A DNA stretch of 64,000 bases, taken from NCBI GenBank assembly GCA_004134995.1, contig REGP01000001.1, forward strand, positions 868,001-932,000, read 5' to 3'. Shown here piece after piece: positions 45,449 through 54,545 of the stretch. Each line of letters starts with the position of its first letter. Positions within the stretch are counted from its first letter, which is position 1. The translations under genes were made by a program, and so were the position numbers. A model generated the notes under the pieces. The model had not been told where the DNA came from. It worked only from the letters and a program-made list of their open reading frames with translations, and ran no database searches. Source of the stretch: Oxalobacteraceae bacterium CAVE-383. GTDB taxonomy: Bacteria; Pseudomonadota; Gammaproteobacteria; Burkholderiales; Burkholderiaceae_D.

Positions 45449-48400
45449 ACGCTGGCGCATGGGTGCAAAGCCATCGGCGCTCGATCCTGTTTTTGCTGGC
45501 GATTCTTGCCATAGGCGGTGCGATAACGGCGTTCCGCTTGTCCACATCGCTGTTTCCGACGGTGGATTTCCCGCGCGTCGTGCTGTCGCTCGATGCCGGC
45601 GACCAGTCGCCGCAGCAGACCGAGATGCTGGTCACGCGGCCGGTGGAAGATGCGGTGCGCCGCCTGCCGGGCGTCAATGACGTGCGCTCGACCACCACGC
45701 GCGGCTCGGCCGAGGTTTCCGTCAATTTCGATTGGGGCGTGGATATGGCCTCATCAACCCTGCAGGTCAATGCCGCAGTCGCCCAGATACTGGCGCAACT
45801 GCCGCCCGGCACGGTTACCCGGACGCGCCGCATGGATCCGACGGTATTTCCGATTCTGGCTTACAGCCTGACGTCCACATCCATTTCGCCGACGCAATTG
45901 CGCGATCTGGCCGACTATCAATTGCGGCCTTTATTGTCCGGCGTCAAGGGCGTGGGGCGCGTGCAGTCCACCGGCGGCGCACAGGAGGAATATCAAGTGG
46001 CGGTCGATCCGCAGAAGCTGCTGGCGCGGGGACTGAGCAGCGACGACGTCGCCAAGGCGCTCGCCGGCGCCAATATTGTCAGCGTGGTGGGGCGCCTGGA
46101 AGACCATTACAAGCTTTACCTGGTCATGGCCGATACCCGCTTGGCGACACTGGAGCAAATCGCGCAGACCATTGTGGCCAGCAACGGCAACGGCGTGATC
46201 CGTGTCCAGGATGTGGCCTCAGTACGCCATGCCACGACCCCGCAATGGATCCGCGTCACGGCCGACGGCAAGGATTCGGTGCTGCTGTCGGTCTATCAGC
46301 AGCCCGCCAGCAACAGCGTGCAGATATCGAAGGATGTCAAAGCCAAACTGAAGGATTTCCAAGCGCAACTGCCGGCCGGCGTGACGCTCGCCAACTGGTA
46401 CGACCAGAGCGAACTGGTGACCGCCTCGGCTTCCAGCGTGCGCGACGCGATCGTCATCGGCATCGGGCTTGCCGCGCTGGTGTTGCTGGTCTTTCTGCGC
46501 AACTTCAAAATTACCCTGATCGCCATCATCGTGGTGCCGGCGGTGTTGGCGACCACGGTCGTCCTGCTGCAATTGCTGAACATGAATTTCAATATCATGA
46601 CGCTCGGCGGGATGGCGGCGGCAGTCGGGCTGATCATCGACGACGCCATCGTCATGATCGAACATATCGTGCGGCGCCTGCACGGAAAAACCTCGGATAT
46701 CGAGCACAATGTCATGCACGCGGCGCTGGAGTTTTTCCGGCCCCTGCTGGGTTCGAGCGCTTCCACGCTGATCATTTTCGCGCCATTGGCGTTCCTGACC
46801 GGCGTCACGGGCGCGTTTTTCAAGGCCTTGTCGGTGACGATGGCGTCCGGCCTGTTCATTTCGTTCCTGATGACGTGGTTCGCGGTGCCGATCCTGGCGA
46901 CGCATTTCCTGACCGAGAAAGACATGCGGCACGAGCAGGGCGGTCGTTGGACCCTATGGATGCATGACCGTTACGATCGCCTGATGACGCATCTGCTGGA
47001 CATGCCTTGGCTGGTCTTGCTCGGAATTGCACCGCTGATCGCGGCCGGCTTCATCGCTTACAAACAGGTCGGATCGGGCTTCATGCCCGCGATGGATGAG
47101 GGCGGCTTCGTGCTCGATTATCACAGCCGGCCCGGGACCGCGGTCACCGAGACGGATCGGCTGGTCAGGCAAGTGGAAGCGATCGTGCGCGCCAATCCCA
47201 ATGTCCAGACCTATTCGCGCCGCACCGGCACCGGTCTCGGCGGCGGCATCAGTGAACCGAACACGGGCGACTTCTTCATCAAGCTGGTCAGCGGAAAACG
47301 CGAACCGGTCGATGCGGTGATGGCCGAAGTCCGCTCGAAAGTGGAACAGGAAGTACCCGGGCTGCAGATTGAAATGGCGCAGTTGATGGAAGATCTGATC
47401 GGCGACCTGACCGCCGTGCCGCAGCCGGTCGAAATCAAGATATTTTCGGACGATCCGGCCGCGTTGGGCGGTATCGCGGCCACGGTTGCCGGTCGCATCG
47501 GCAAGGTCAACGGCATTGTCGATGTCCAGAACGGCGTGGTGCCGGCCGGCGATGCATTGCAGATCCACATCGATCCCGTCAGGGCGGCGCAGGAAGGGCT
47601 GGATCCGGCCGCCGTTTCGAAGATATTGACGGACAGCCTGAACGGCAACGTCGCCACGCAAATCCTGGGAACCACCAAATCGATCGGCGTGCGGGTCTGG
47701 CTGCCGGCCGCCATGCGCAAGACCGATAGCGACCTGAGCCTGCTGAGCCTCCGGGCGCCGGATGGCCATATGGTGCCGCTCAAGCGCATTGCCACCATCG
47801 AAAAACTCACCGGGCAGCCTGAAATTACGCGTGAAAACCTGAAGCAGATGGTTGCCGTGACGGCGCGCATCAGCGGACGCGACCTGGGATCGACGGTCGC
47901 CGAGGTCAAGACCGTGCTGGCGCAGCCCGGCGTCATCCCCAAGGGAGCCTACTACGAACTGGGCGGGCTGTATGCCCAGCAACAGATCGCGTTCCAGGGG
48001 CTGATCGTCGTGTTCGCAGCCGCGGCGGTATTGGTCTTTCTCTTGCTGTTGTTCATGTATGAAAGTTTTCGCATCGCGGGAGTGGTTCTGTTCACATCGC
48101 TCATTTCGGTATCGGCGGTATTCGTCGGCCTTTCCCTGACCGGCATCGATCTGAATATTTCGGCAATGATGGGCATGACCATGATTATCGGGATTGTGAC
48201 CGAGGTGGCGATCTTTTACTTCTCCGAGCAACAGGATCTGGTCCATGCCGGGGATTTGAAGCAATCGCTGATCAACGCCGGCAAGAACCGCATGCGGCCG
48301 ATCGCGATGACCACGCTGGCGGCGATCCTGACGTTGTTGCCGTTGGCGCTGGCGTTGGGGGCGGGATCCGAAATGCAGCAGCCGCTCGCCATCGCCATCA

Positions 48401-48522
48401 TTTCCGGCCTGATCGTCCAATTGCCGCTGGTACTGATTATCATGCCGGTTCTATATCACGCAATGCACAGGAACAAACCACGCAATCCGGCCGCCATTAC
48501 ATCCGGCGTTCAGAATTTGTAG
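45445..48522 (+). CDS. RND-family efflux transporter (inner-membrane pump)
   Basis: A 1025-residue pump with the 12-helix, two-repeat RND plan. The first repeat opens LSTSLFPTVDFPRVVLSLDAGDQSPQQTEMLVTRPVEDAVRRLPGV. The proton-relay acidic pair in helix 4 is in GLIIDDAIVMIEHIVRR. The second repeat has MTMIIGIVTEVAIFYFSEQQD. The start is GTG at 45445. Substrates could be drugs, organic acids or metals; the sequence is not clearly of the CusA/CzcA type. Its 3' end overlaps the convergent YaiO-like gene by 13 bp. Confidence 0.88.
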   Translation: MNAGAWVQSHRRSILFLLAILAIGGAITAFRLSTSLFPTVDFPRVVLSLDAGDQSPQQTEMLVTRPVEDAVRRLPGVNDVRSTTTRGSAEVSVNFDWGVDMASSTLQVNAAVAQILAQLPPGTVTRTRRMDPTVFPILAYSLTSTSISPTQLRDLADYQLRPLLSGVKGVGRVQSTGGAQEEYQVAVDPQKLLARGLSSDDVAKALAGANIVSVVGRLEDHYKLYLVMADTRLATLEQIAQTIVASNGNGVIRVQDVASVRHATTPQWIRVTADGKDSVLLSVYQQPASNSVQISKDVKAKLKDFQAQLPAGVTLANWYDQSELVTASASSVRDAIVIGIGLAALVLLVFLRNFKITLIAIIVVPAVLATTVVLLQLLNMNFNIMTLGGMAAAVGLIIDDAIVMIEHIVRRLHGKTSDIEHNVMHAALEFFRPLLGSSASTLIIFAPLAFLTGVTGAFFKALSVTMASGLFISFLMTWFAVPILATHFLTEKDMRHEQGGRWTLWMHDRYDRLMTHLLDMPWLVLLGIAPLIAAGFIAYKQVGSGFMPAMDEGGFVLDYHSRPGTAVTETDRLVRQVEAIVRANPNVQTYSRRTGTGLGGGISEPNTGDFFIKLVSGKREPVDAVMAEVRSKVEQEVPGLQIEMAQLMEDLIGDLTAVPQPVEIKIFSDDPAALGGIAATVAGRIGKVNGIVDVQNGVVPAGDALQIHIDPVRAAQEGLDPAAVSKILTDSLNGNVATQILGTTKSIGVRVWLPAAMRKTDSDLSLLSLRAPDGHMVPLKRIATIEKLTGQPEITRENLKQMVAVTARISGRDLGSTVAEVKTVLAQPGVIPKGAYYELGGLYAQQQIAFQGLIVVFAAAAVLVFLLLLFMYESFRIAGVVLFTSLISVSAVFVGLSLTGIDLNISAMMGMTMIIGIVTEVAIFYFSEQQDLVHAGDLKQSLINAGKNRMRPIAMTTLAAILTLLPLALALGAGSEMQQPLAIAIISGLIVQLPLVLIIMPVLYHAMHRNKPRNPAAITSGVQNL

Positions 48523-49781
48523 ATCAGCGTGGCTTGCGGATAAACGCCGCTGCGGCCGGCGCGGGCGGCGCTCAAAACACCGAGCTCGACCCAAACATGC
48601 GCGTCGGGCGTATAGCGCATCGCCAGCGAATAGATGCGCTGGCTGCCGCCGCTCTTGTAATCGTCATAGCGATAGCGCAGCAGGGATGACAGGTTATCGC
48701 GCCATTGGTAGCTGAGCAAAAACAGGCTTTTGCTATGGATGGAATTGTCCAGATCCGGATTGGTGATGTAAGTCGCCGTGGCCTGTGCTTTCTGCGTCAG
48801 CATATATTCCACGCCGGCTTTTACCAGACTCGTGTTCCTGAGATCGCTGGTGGTAGTCGGATCGCCGTTGAGGTCCCGCAATTGGCCTCCGCCGACCACC
48901 GTTCCGAAACGCGGCGACCACTGGGAATGAAGCTCAAATTCGTATTTGGTCGAATTGTACGACTGTTGGGTCGTTTTCAGCTTGGTGGGGCGATAAGTGT
49001 ATGTCACCGAACCCACTTGCTCGGGGGTGAACGGGTAGCTATACCGTAATCGGTATTCATCGAACCAGTCGATGGCGGAAAAATCCGTCACATCGGTGGA
49101 ATAGGTGTAATTGGCTCTCCGGTATCTGAATTCCAGGAAGTTGTTGAGGGCGAAAAAGTGGGTGTAAGTGGCCTTCTTGTCTTTTCGTATGTACTGGCCC
49201 AGGCTTTCGTCCCGCACGCTCTCCAGCTGAATGTCTTCGCGCGACAGCAGGGGCATGCCGGCGCCGTAGGTAATGGTCCGGAACGTGAGGTCCCGTTCGT
49301 AGCGCCCGTAAACCCGCGGATTTCTCTCGCGCGCGAAATCATCGGCGGCTTGCCGGACTTCCTCGTCATCGGGCCAGCGTTCCCGGGCGGCGGCGTAGCC
49401 GGCCGCCGCCCGATCGAAATCATGGTCCAGGAAATAAGTGCTGGCAATTCCCAGTGCGGCGTTGGAATTGTCCGGCTCCAGCGCCGCGGCCTTTTCGTAG
49501 GCTTGCCGCGATTCTTCGAGATGGCCTTGCCAGCGAAGTATCCGGCCCATGCCGCGCCACGCATCGGCATTATTTTCATTCCTGGCCAATTCGTCGCGAT
49601 AGATCTGCAAGGCAGCGTTCCAGTGGAAATTCTGGATTTCCTGGTCCGCTTTTTCCCCGTAGGTCATTTCTTTTTGCTGTGGCGCAGTCCCGGCCTCCTG
49701 GGAAGATGCGGGCGCCGAGATGGACAGGCAGGCCAGCAGCGTGCCGCAAAACCACATGTTTTTCCGCGTCTTGAGATGCAT
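48510..49781 (-). CDS. YaiO-type outer-membrane beta-barrel protein with TPR domain
   Basis: A 423-residue exported protein. The signal (MHLKTRKNMWFCGTLLACLS) ends near SSQ at residue 28. Residues about 40-150 are TPR-like helical repeats (ALQIYRDELARNENNADAWRGMGRILRWQG, SRQAYEKAAALEPDNSNAALGIAS). Residues 170-423 are amphipathic strands with Tyr/Arg-rich turns (RYRRANYTYSTDV, SVTYTYRPTKLKT), ending in phenylalanine. This is the YaiO plan and is analogous to PgaA, a TPR periplasmic domain plus an export barrel for polysaccharide. I chose the ATG at 49781, which follows AGGGGA. It lies 121 bp downstream of the synthase gene on the same strand. Confidence 0.8.
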   Translation of the reverse strand: MHLKTRKNMWFCGTLLACLSISAPASSQEAGTAPQQKEMTYGEKADQEIQNFHWNAALQIYRDELARNENNADAWRGMGRILRWQGHLEESRQAYEKAAALEPDNSNAALGIASTYFLDHDFDRAAAGYAAARERWPDDEEVRQAADDFARERNPRVYGRYERDLTFRTITYGAGMPLLSREDIQLESVRDESLGQYIRKDKKATYTHFFALNNFLEFRYRRANYTYSTDVTDFSAIDWFDEYRLRYSYPFTPEQVGSVTYTYRPTKLKTTQQSYNSTKYEFELHSQWSPRFGTVVGGGQLRDLNGDPTTTSDLRNTSLVKAGVEYMLTQKAQATATYITNPDLDNSIHSKSLFLLSYQWRDNLSSLLRYRYDDYKSGGSQRIYSLAMRYTPDAHVWVELGVLSAARAGRSGVYPQATLIYKF

Positions 49782-49902
49782 TTGTGTCCCCTTGATGTTG
49801 AGCCGAATCATTTTTTTTGATCGGATCGATTGCAGTGCAGAGAATGTCAACGCCGGCCTTTCCGGCATCGCCTTGTCGTCAATGTGATGCATCGACACGC
49901 AT

Positions 49903-52293
49903 TTAGCTGGATTTCGCATAATCCTTCCCCAATTTGAGTCTTGCCATGGCTTGCCAGTGCGAATTCGTCAGGTCCTTGGCCGGCGTAATCCAGATATTGC
50001 TGCTGCCGCCTTGACGGGCGGAGCGTATGGCATGGGCCAATTGTTCGGCATCGATGGCGCCGCCCTTGTCATTCCATAATCCGATCGAATGCCAATAGCG
50101 GTCCCGTCCGAAATTGCGGCTCATGTACCTGGCGACCTTGCCTGTCGCCCGTGGCGACAGGCGGTCCATGGCGAAGTAGTCCCATACCACCAGCTGATGG
50201 ACCAAGGGCAGCAACAAGCGGTAATCCTGGCCGTTTTCGCTGCTGCCGCGGGCAAGATCGTCGCGGCTCACCCTGACATCCATCAGCAATTTCTTTTTAT
50301 GGGTGCGCGCAATCGCGGAAAGCCTGGCGACCGCGCGCGCCACCTGCCTGGAGCGCCATTGGCCGATGGCCGGGTGCTGCCAATCTATTTTTCCGTGGGC
50401 GTCGCGCGGCCAGTCGGCGCGTTTGGTCGAGGCATGGAATGCGGCACGGCAGCGTTCATCGAAGCAATGCTCGTCGTAGAACAGTTCGGTAATGCAAATC
50501 GCATCGATTTTGCTTTTGGCGGCAAGTGCGGTGAATGCCGCGTCAAGCAGATTGCCGTAATCGCCGTAGGCAAGACAGGTGGAGCAGACGATGTCCTGGC
50601 TGGCCTTGCCTTCGATATCGACGGCGGCGCAGTTCGGATGCGCCTGCAGATAGCGCGGGGCCAGCGCGTCCAGGGTGGCAATCGTTCCATACCCCTTCGC
50701 CGTCAGCAGCGCGACGCTGTTGTCCAGTATGTCGCCGTCTGTATCGTGCTGTTCCGGGCTCCACCATTGTTCGCGTCCCTGCCATTGAAAAAATGTCCAA
50801 TCGGGCCGTCCGGCCGAGATGGCGATCTGGTTCACATGGACCGATTCGGGCGTGCGCAGCAGCGCCTGATCGGCATCCCGCCAGTCGGGCCAATCGGAGA
50901 AGTGGATCGACACCGCCAGATTGCCGCCGAGCGGGCCATCGGGTTCCAGCAATTCGGCCGCCATGGCATATATCTCGTCGGTATCGATCGGCAGCAGCGG
51001 GCCGGCCGCGGCAATGCCGGCGACCGCGGCGCCGCCCAGCATCAGCTTGCGCCGGCCGGGATGCTCCACCGCCTGGAATTCGCGCGGGTTTCTCCGTTCA
51101 AGCTTGTTCCAGTCCGGCGCAAGTGCGCGCGACTCGAGCCAGATCGAATAGATCACCACGGCGCTGTAGAAGAAACTCAGGGGAATCAGCGCGACGCCGT
51201 AAGGCAGGTAAAGCAAATCGCGCGGCGACCTGTCGAGCAGAATGGCAATGATCGCCACGATAAACAAACATCCGAATCCCAGGTAAGCCACCCATTCCAT
51301 CGCCCCCAGGCTGATGGCGCCGAAATACAGGGCCGGCGGCAGCAGGAGAAAATTGACCGCCTGCAGGATCGGAATGCACATCATGCTGGCGATATTGAAC
51401 AACATGTAAATGCCGAATCTGCCGAATTTCGCGCGTCCGATCATGTCGCGATGCATCGAGAGGACCGTGATATAGCTTCTGATCCAGCGCACCCTTTGCT
51501 TCCACAGGCCGCGCAAGGTGCTGGGGCATTCGGCAATGACCTTGGTGCTGGCGCCGTAGACGATGCGCACGCCGTGACGGTGCAGCCGCAAGGTGATTTC
51601 CAGGTCTTCTCCCCAGACTTCACGAAATCCGCCGATGGCGCGCAGGATATCGGCTCTCACCATGCCGAGATTGCCGGGGATGATCGGCAATATGGAAACC
51701 ATGGAAAGCGCCCGCCGTACAAATCCGGTGCCGATGTGAGAGGTCACCACCAGCATCTTTTGCAGTATGCCGCTCGGATTGAGCGGGGTGTCGTTGCCGC
51801 TGAGGGCGCCGGTCGCCGGATCGGAAAAATACATGACGCCATTTCGGATGGTATTTTTTTCGAAAATCGAATCGGCGTCGGAAAAGAAGACGATGTCGCC
51901 GGTCGCCAGCGCGATGCCGGCATTCAGCGCCGATGCCTTGCCGCCGTTTTTTTTGGCGTGGTAGCGAATCAGGCCGCCGTCAATGAAGGGCTGCAGTTCG
52001 CGTTCGGTGGCGTCGGTCGATCCGTCGTTGACGACGATCACTTCGAAATCGGGATAGTCGGAATCCAGGATCGACTGGATGCTGAAAGAGATGGTCTTTT
52101 CCTCGTTATAAGCCGGCACCAGCACGCTCACCCGCGGTGCATACTGGGCGGCGCCGGCGCGAGCCTTGAGCCTGCGTTCCCAGACGCAGTAACCCAGCGC
52201 CAGGGGAAAATAGGCCAGCGCCAGCAAACCGAAGTAGAAGATGACGGCGCCGAACAGAAATATCGGGACAAGGAGCAGCTCTTTCATGCTCAT
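49903..52293 (-). CDS. Processive GT2 glycosyltransferase fused to a periplasmic hydrolase-like domain
   Basis: A 796-residue fusion. Residues 52-290 are a family-2 synthase of the PgaC/cellulose-synthase kind: VSVLVPAYNEEKT, the D-x-D as DAD at 139-141, the ED catalytic pair at 229-230 (VWGEDLEI) and QRVRW at 266-270. Helices at about 5-35, 295-330, 335-352 and 365-390 form the membrane channel. At 413-434 a segment reads GRRKLMLGGAAVAG and onward, like a twin-arginine signal. Residues 435-796 would be periplasmic and look like a TIM barrel (FFQWQGREQWW, AAVDIEGKASQDIVCSTC, KLLMDVRVS), recalling the hydrolase half of PgaB. The sugar is not known. The start overlaps the ATP-grasp stop by 4 bp. 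Confidence 0.75.
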   Translation of the reverse strand: MSMKELLLVPIFLFGAVIFYFGLLALAYFPLALGYCVWERRLKARAGAAQYAPRVSVLVPAYNEEKTISFSIQSILDSDYPDFEVIVVNDGSTDATERELQPFIDGGLIRYHAKKNGGKASALNAGIALATGDIVFFSDADSIFEKNTIRNGVMYFSDPATGALSGNDTPLNPSGILQKMLVVTSHIGTGFVRRALSMVSILPIIPGNLGMVRADILRAIGGFREVWGEDLEITLRLHRHGVRIVYGASTKVIAECPSTLRGLWKQRVRWIRSYITVLSMHRDMIGRAKFGRFGIYMLFNIASMMCIPILQAVNFLLLPPALYFGAISLGAMEWVAYLGFGCLFIVAIIAILLDRSPRDLLYLPYGVALIPLSFFYSAVVIYSIWLESRALAPDWNKLERRNPREFQAVEHPGRRKLMLGGAAVAGIAAAGPLLPIDTDEIYAMAAELLEPDGPLGGNLAVSIHFSDWPDWRDADQALLRTPESVHVNQIAISAGRPDWTFFQWQGREQWWSPEQHDTDGDILDNSVALLTAKGYGTIATLDALAPRYLQAHPNCAAVDIEGKASQDIVCSTCLAYGDYGNLLDAAFTALAAKSKIDAICITELFYDEHCFDERCRAAFHASTKRADWPRDAHGKIDWQHPAIGQWRSRQVARAVARLSAIARTHKKKLLMDVRVSRDDLARGSSENGQDYRLLLPLVHQLVVWDYFAMDRLSPRATGKVARYMSRNFGRDRYWHSIGLWNDKGGAIDAEQLAHAIRSARQGGSSNIWITPAKDLTNSHWQAMARLKLGKDYAKSS

Positions 52294-53180
52294 CCGCCAA
52301 GGTAGCCGGTTTCGTAGAGACCCACCAGGGCATCGAAAATCTCCGGCGCCTTGTGCGTATGGGCGCCGATCCGCGCGTTGATTTCCAGGACGTGCGCGAC
52401 ACCGTTGACATCGCGCCGGATATCCATATCCACCGGCCCCGCGAGATCCAGCGCCCGGGCGGCGGACAAGGCAAGATCCTGCACATCCGGGGCGCTGACG
52501 CGTTCAAGCGCCAGCGCATTGCCGGTGCGTCCTTCGCGCAACGAGGTCTTTTCGAAGACGACGGCGATCGTTTTCGATGCCGGGCGATTGCGCCGGATCA
52601 TCAGCAGCACATCGTATTCGGTGCCGGGCATGAACTGCTGCCATATGAGGTTGTTGCCGGCCAATCGCATGACCAGCGCGGTATCGGCCCGGTCATGCAC
52701 CGTGACGTGACGGCCGCCGCGCCCGACCCTGGGCTTGGAGACGCAGGGAAATCCCAGCGGCTGGATGGCGGCCGGGCCGGATTCGCCTATGACGCTCCTG
52801 GGGACGGCCACGCCGGCCGCGGCCAGGCTTTTCGCGGTCAGCCATTTGTCGTTGCAAATGGCCACCGCGCGGGGATCCGCCATATAAACAGCGATGCCGC
52901 GGCTGCGATAGGCGTGGGCCTTTTCCGCAACGATGGGCAGCTCCTCCTGCACCGTCGGAAAAAGCCAGTTGATGTTCCAGGTGGAAAGCAGGGTGTCCAG
53001 TTGCGCGGCGTACATCGGGTGGGTCGCCGGAAGAACCTTTGCGAACCCATCCGCGCCGTGCTCGGCCGGCGCCATATCGGCCGCGATCACGCGGAAGCCT
53101 TTATCCTTGAGCGCGCGTATCGCCGCCTTGCCCGAAGGCCCGCCCGCTCCTGTGACCAGCACGCTTGTACCGTTTGCCAT
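52290..53180 (-). CDS. ATP-grasp carboxylate-amine ligase-like enzyme
   Basis: A 296-residue cytoplasmic protein with an N-terminal Rossmann-like part (SVLVTGAGGPSGKAAIRALKDKGFRVIAADMAP) of the CarB/PylC-like class, then an ATP-grasp domain: FPCVSKPRVGRGGRHV (ATP-binding Lys and Gly-rich loop), WQQFMPGTEYDV and LEINARIGAH (metal-binding Glu/Asn). Such enzymes use ATP to join a carboxylate to an amine. It lies between the PIG-L deacetylase and the synthase, overlapping the latter by 4 bp, which suggests a role in modifying an amino sugar or its precursor. That role is inferred. Confidence 0.75.
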   Translation of the reverse strand: MANGTSVLVTGAGGPSGKAAIRALKDKGFRVIAADMAPAEHGADGFAKVLPATHPMYAAQLDTLLSTWNINWLFPTVQEELPIVAEKAHAYRSRGIAVYMADPRAVAICNDKWLTAKSLAAAGVAVPRSVIGESGPAAIQPLGFPCVSKPRVGRGGRHVTVHDRADTALVMRLAGNNLIWQQFMPGTEYDVLLMIRRNRPASKTIAVVFEKTSLREGRTGNALALERVSAPDVQDLALSAARALDLAGPVDMDIRRDVNGVAHVLEINARIGAHTHKAPEIFDALVGLYETGYLGG

Positions 53181-53212
53181 GTTTGTCTCCCCGAATGCGC
53201 TTGAATGTTTAT

Positions 53213-54142
53213 TTACACAGTGAATCGAATGGCTTCGAACGCTTCGGCGGCGCGCAGACGCGCTTGTCCTCCACGCACCCGCGCCAGGCTGTTCACCAGG
53301 TTATCTTCCATGTAAGGGCGAGAAGTGTGCTGGCTTGCGTGGCATTTCAAGGCTTTGATTTTGTGCTCCAGATACAAGGACACTTCGATGAAATAATTCG
53401 GCTGGAAGCTTGCCGGCGTATTCGGATTTTCATAGCAGAGCAGGGTGGGGACGCGGCGCGCGGCTTCCATCGTGGCCAGATAGACGGCGTGATGATCGCG
53501 ATGGAGGTCATGGCGGTTGTGCGTGAAAATCAGATCGGGATGGAGCTGGCGGGTGCGCTCCTCGATGGCGCGCCTGATCTCTTCCTGCCTGGTGCTGAGT
53601 TTGGTATCGGGAAATTTCATGACGGTCAGGCTATCGAGATGCATGACGCGGCCGCCTTTTTCGGCTTCTCTCTGGCGAGGATTGTTGCTCTTCTGCTTGG
53701 GATCGTGGAGGCCGCCTTCTCCGGCCGAGAACACCAGTCCGTGCGTTTCATGTCCCTCCACCTTGTAGCGCAGCAGGGCGGCGCCGCAACCCAGTTCGAT
53801 GTCGTCCGGATGCGCGCCGAGGGCGAGGATGATCAGTTTTTTTTGCGCTTTCGGCGCGGACCTGATCAGCCAGATGAGGTTGACGATAATGAGCGCGAGT
53901 ACGATGAAGCCGCTCAGTTCCAGCCCATATACCGCTGCCGAGCGCGAAGGCAGCGTACTGTTGAATTCAAGCGCGCCGTTGGCCGGCATCAGCACGGCCA
54001 GCAGCGGCAACGCGCCCACCGCCATCCTGGTTCGACGGGGCAAGCCCGTCAATATCAGGCGAAAACGGAAAATGTGATACACCACGAATAGCAAAATCAC
54101 TGAGAGAATGCACAGGAAGACAAGTTCTCCGGTAGAAAGCAT
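53213..54142 (-). CDS. Membrane-anchored PIG-L family deacetylase
   Basis: A 309-residue enzyme of the PIG-L/LmbE family, which removes acetyl groups from N-acetylated sugars with zinc. The metal motif AHPDDIELG is at 110-118 and the distal HxxH-type site (HDLHRDHH) is at 211-218. Helices at about 7-25, 40-58 and 78-93 precede the catalytic part. Positively charged segments after helix 1 (RFR, RRTR) and helix 3 (RSAPKAQKK) predict an N-out topology with the catalytic domain in the cytoplasm, as in the eukaryotic PIG-L on the cytoplasmic face. I chose the ATG at 54142, 6 bp after AAGGGGA, over one 11 codons upstream. It is the first gene of the polysaccharide locus. Confidence 0.82.
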   Translation of the reverse strand: MLSTGELVFLCILSVILLFVVYHIFRFRLILTGLPRRTRMAVGALPLLAVLMPANGALEFNSTLPSRSAAVYGLELSGFIVLALIIVNLIWLIRSAPKAQKKLIILALGAHPDDIELGCGAALLRYKVEGHETHGLVFSAGEGGLHDPKQKSNNPRQREAEKGGRVMHLDSLTVMKFPDTKLSTRQEEIRRAIEERTRQLHPDLIFTHNRHDLHRDHHAVYLATMEAARRVPTLLCYENPNTPASFQPNYFIEVSLYLEHKIKALKCHASQHTSRPYMEDNLVNSLARVRGGQARLRAAEAFEAIRFTV

Positions 54143-54545
54143 ACGATTCCCCTTGCTGGTTTCTTTCGGGCTCAATTGTTTGTGAAAATGAACCGGTTCA
54201 AGGACTTTCCGACTGCGAAGTTCCTTGGCTACCGGGAGTGATCATAGGGCTTTGGAAAGCGGCATTTCCGACAAAACTATGTGCATTTCGGACATAATTC
54301 CGGACATGATCCGGCGGATTTCGACAAGCTCGGCAATGCCGGAAAACGGCGCTGTCAGCGGCTGCGGCCGGATCGGCGAAGGGGAGGTGAGGGGATGCAA
54401 TTGGCCAGGCCAATGCAGTTGAAAAATCTCAGTGATGCATCAGCGGAGAGACGGCCAAGCCATTCAGGGCCGCCGCTGCAACGACAGCCGGCTCCTGCAA
54501 TTTTTTTGGATTTGCACAAAAGCGCAATCCGCCAAAGTTGAGTCT
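54143..54545 (-). other. Promoter region of the polysaccharide locus
   Basis: 403 bp between the PIG-L gene and the dmeF stop. It contains three copies of TTYCSGACA (54265, 54286 and 54298), the second and third 12 bp apart, and the perfect inverted repeat CCGGA-CATGA-TCCGG (54300-54314). No small gene is convincing: the open frames lack ribosome sites and coding character. No confident -35/-10 pair was found, although TTGAAC near 54203 on the minus strand is possible. Confidence 0.5.

Noticed and set aside
49903..52293. Assignment of the synthase as PgaC of a PNAG operon
   Set aside because: PgaB-type polysaccharide deacetylase and PgaD are absent, and the C-terminal fusion and ATP-grasp neighbour are not part of Pga operons.
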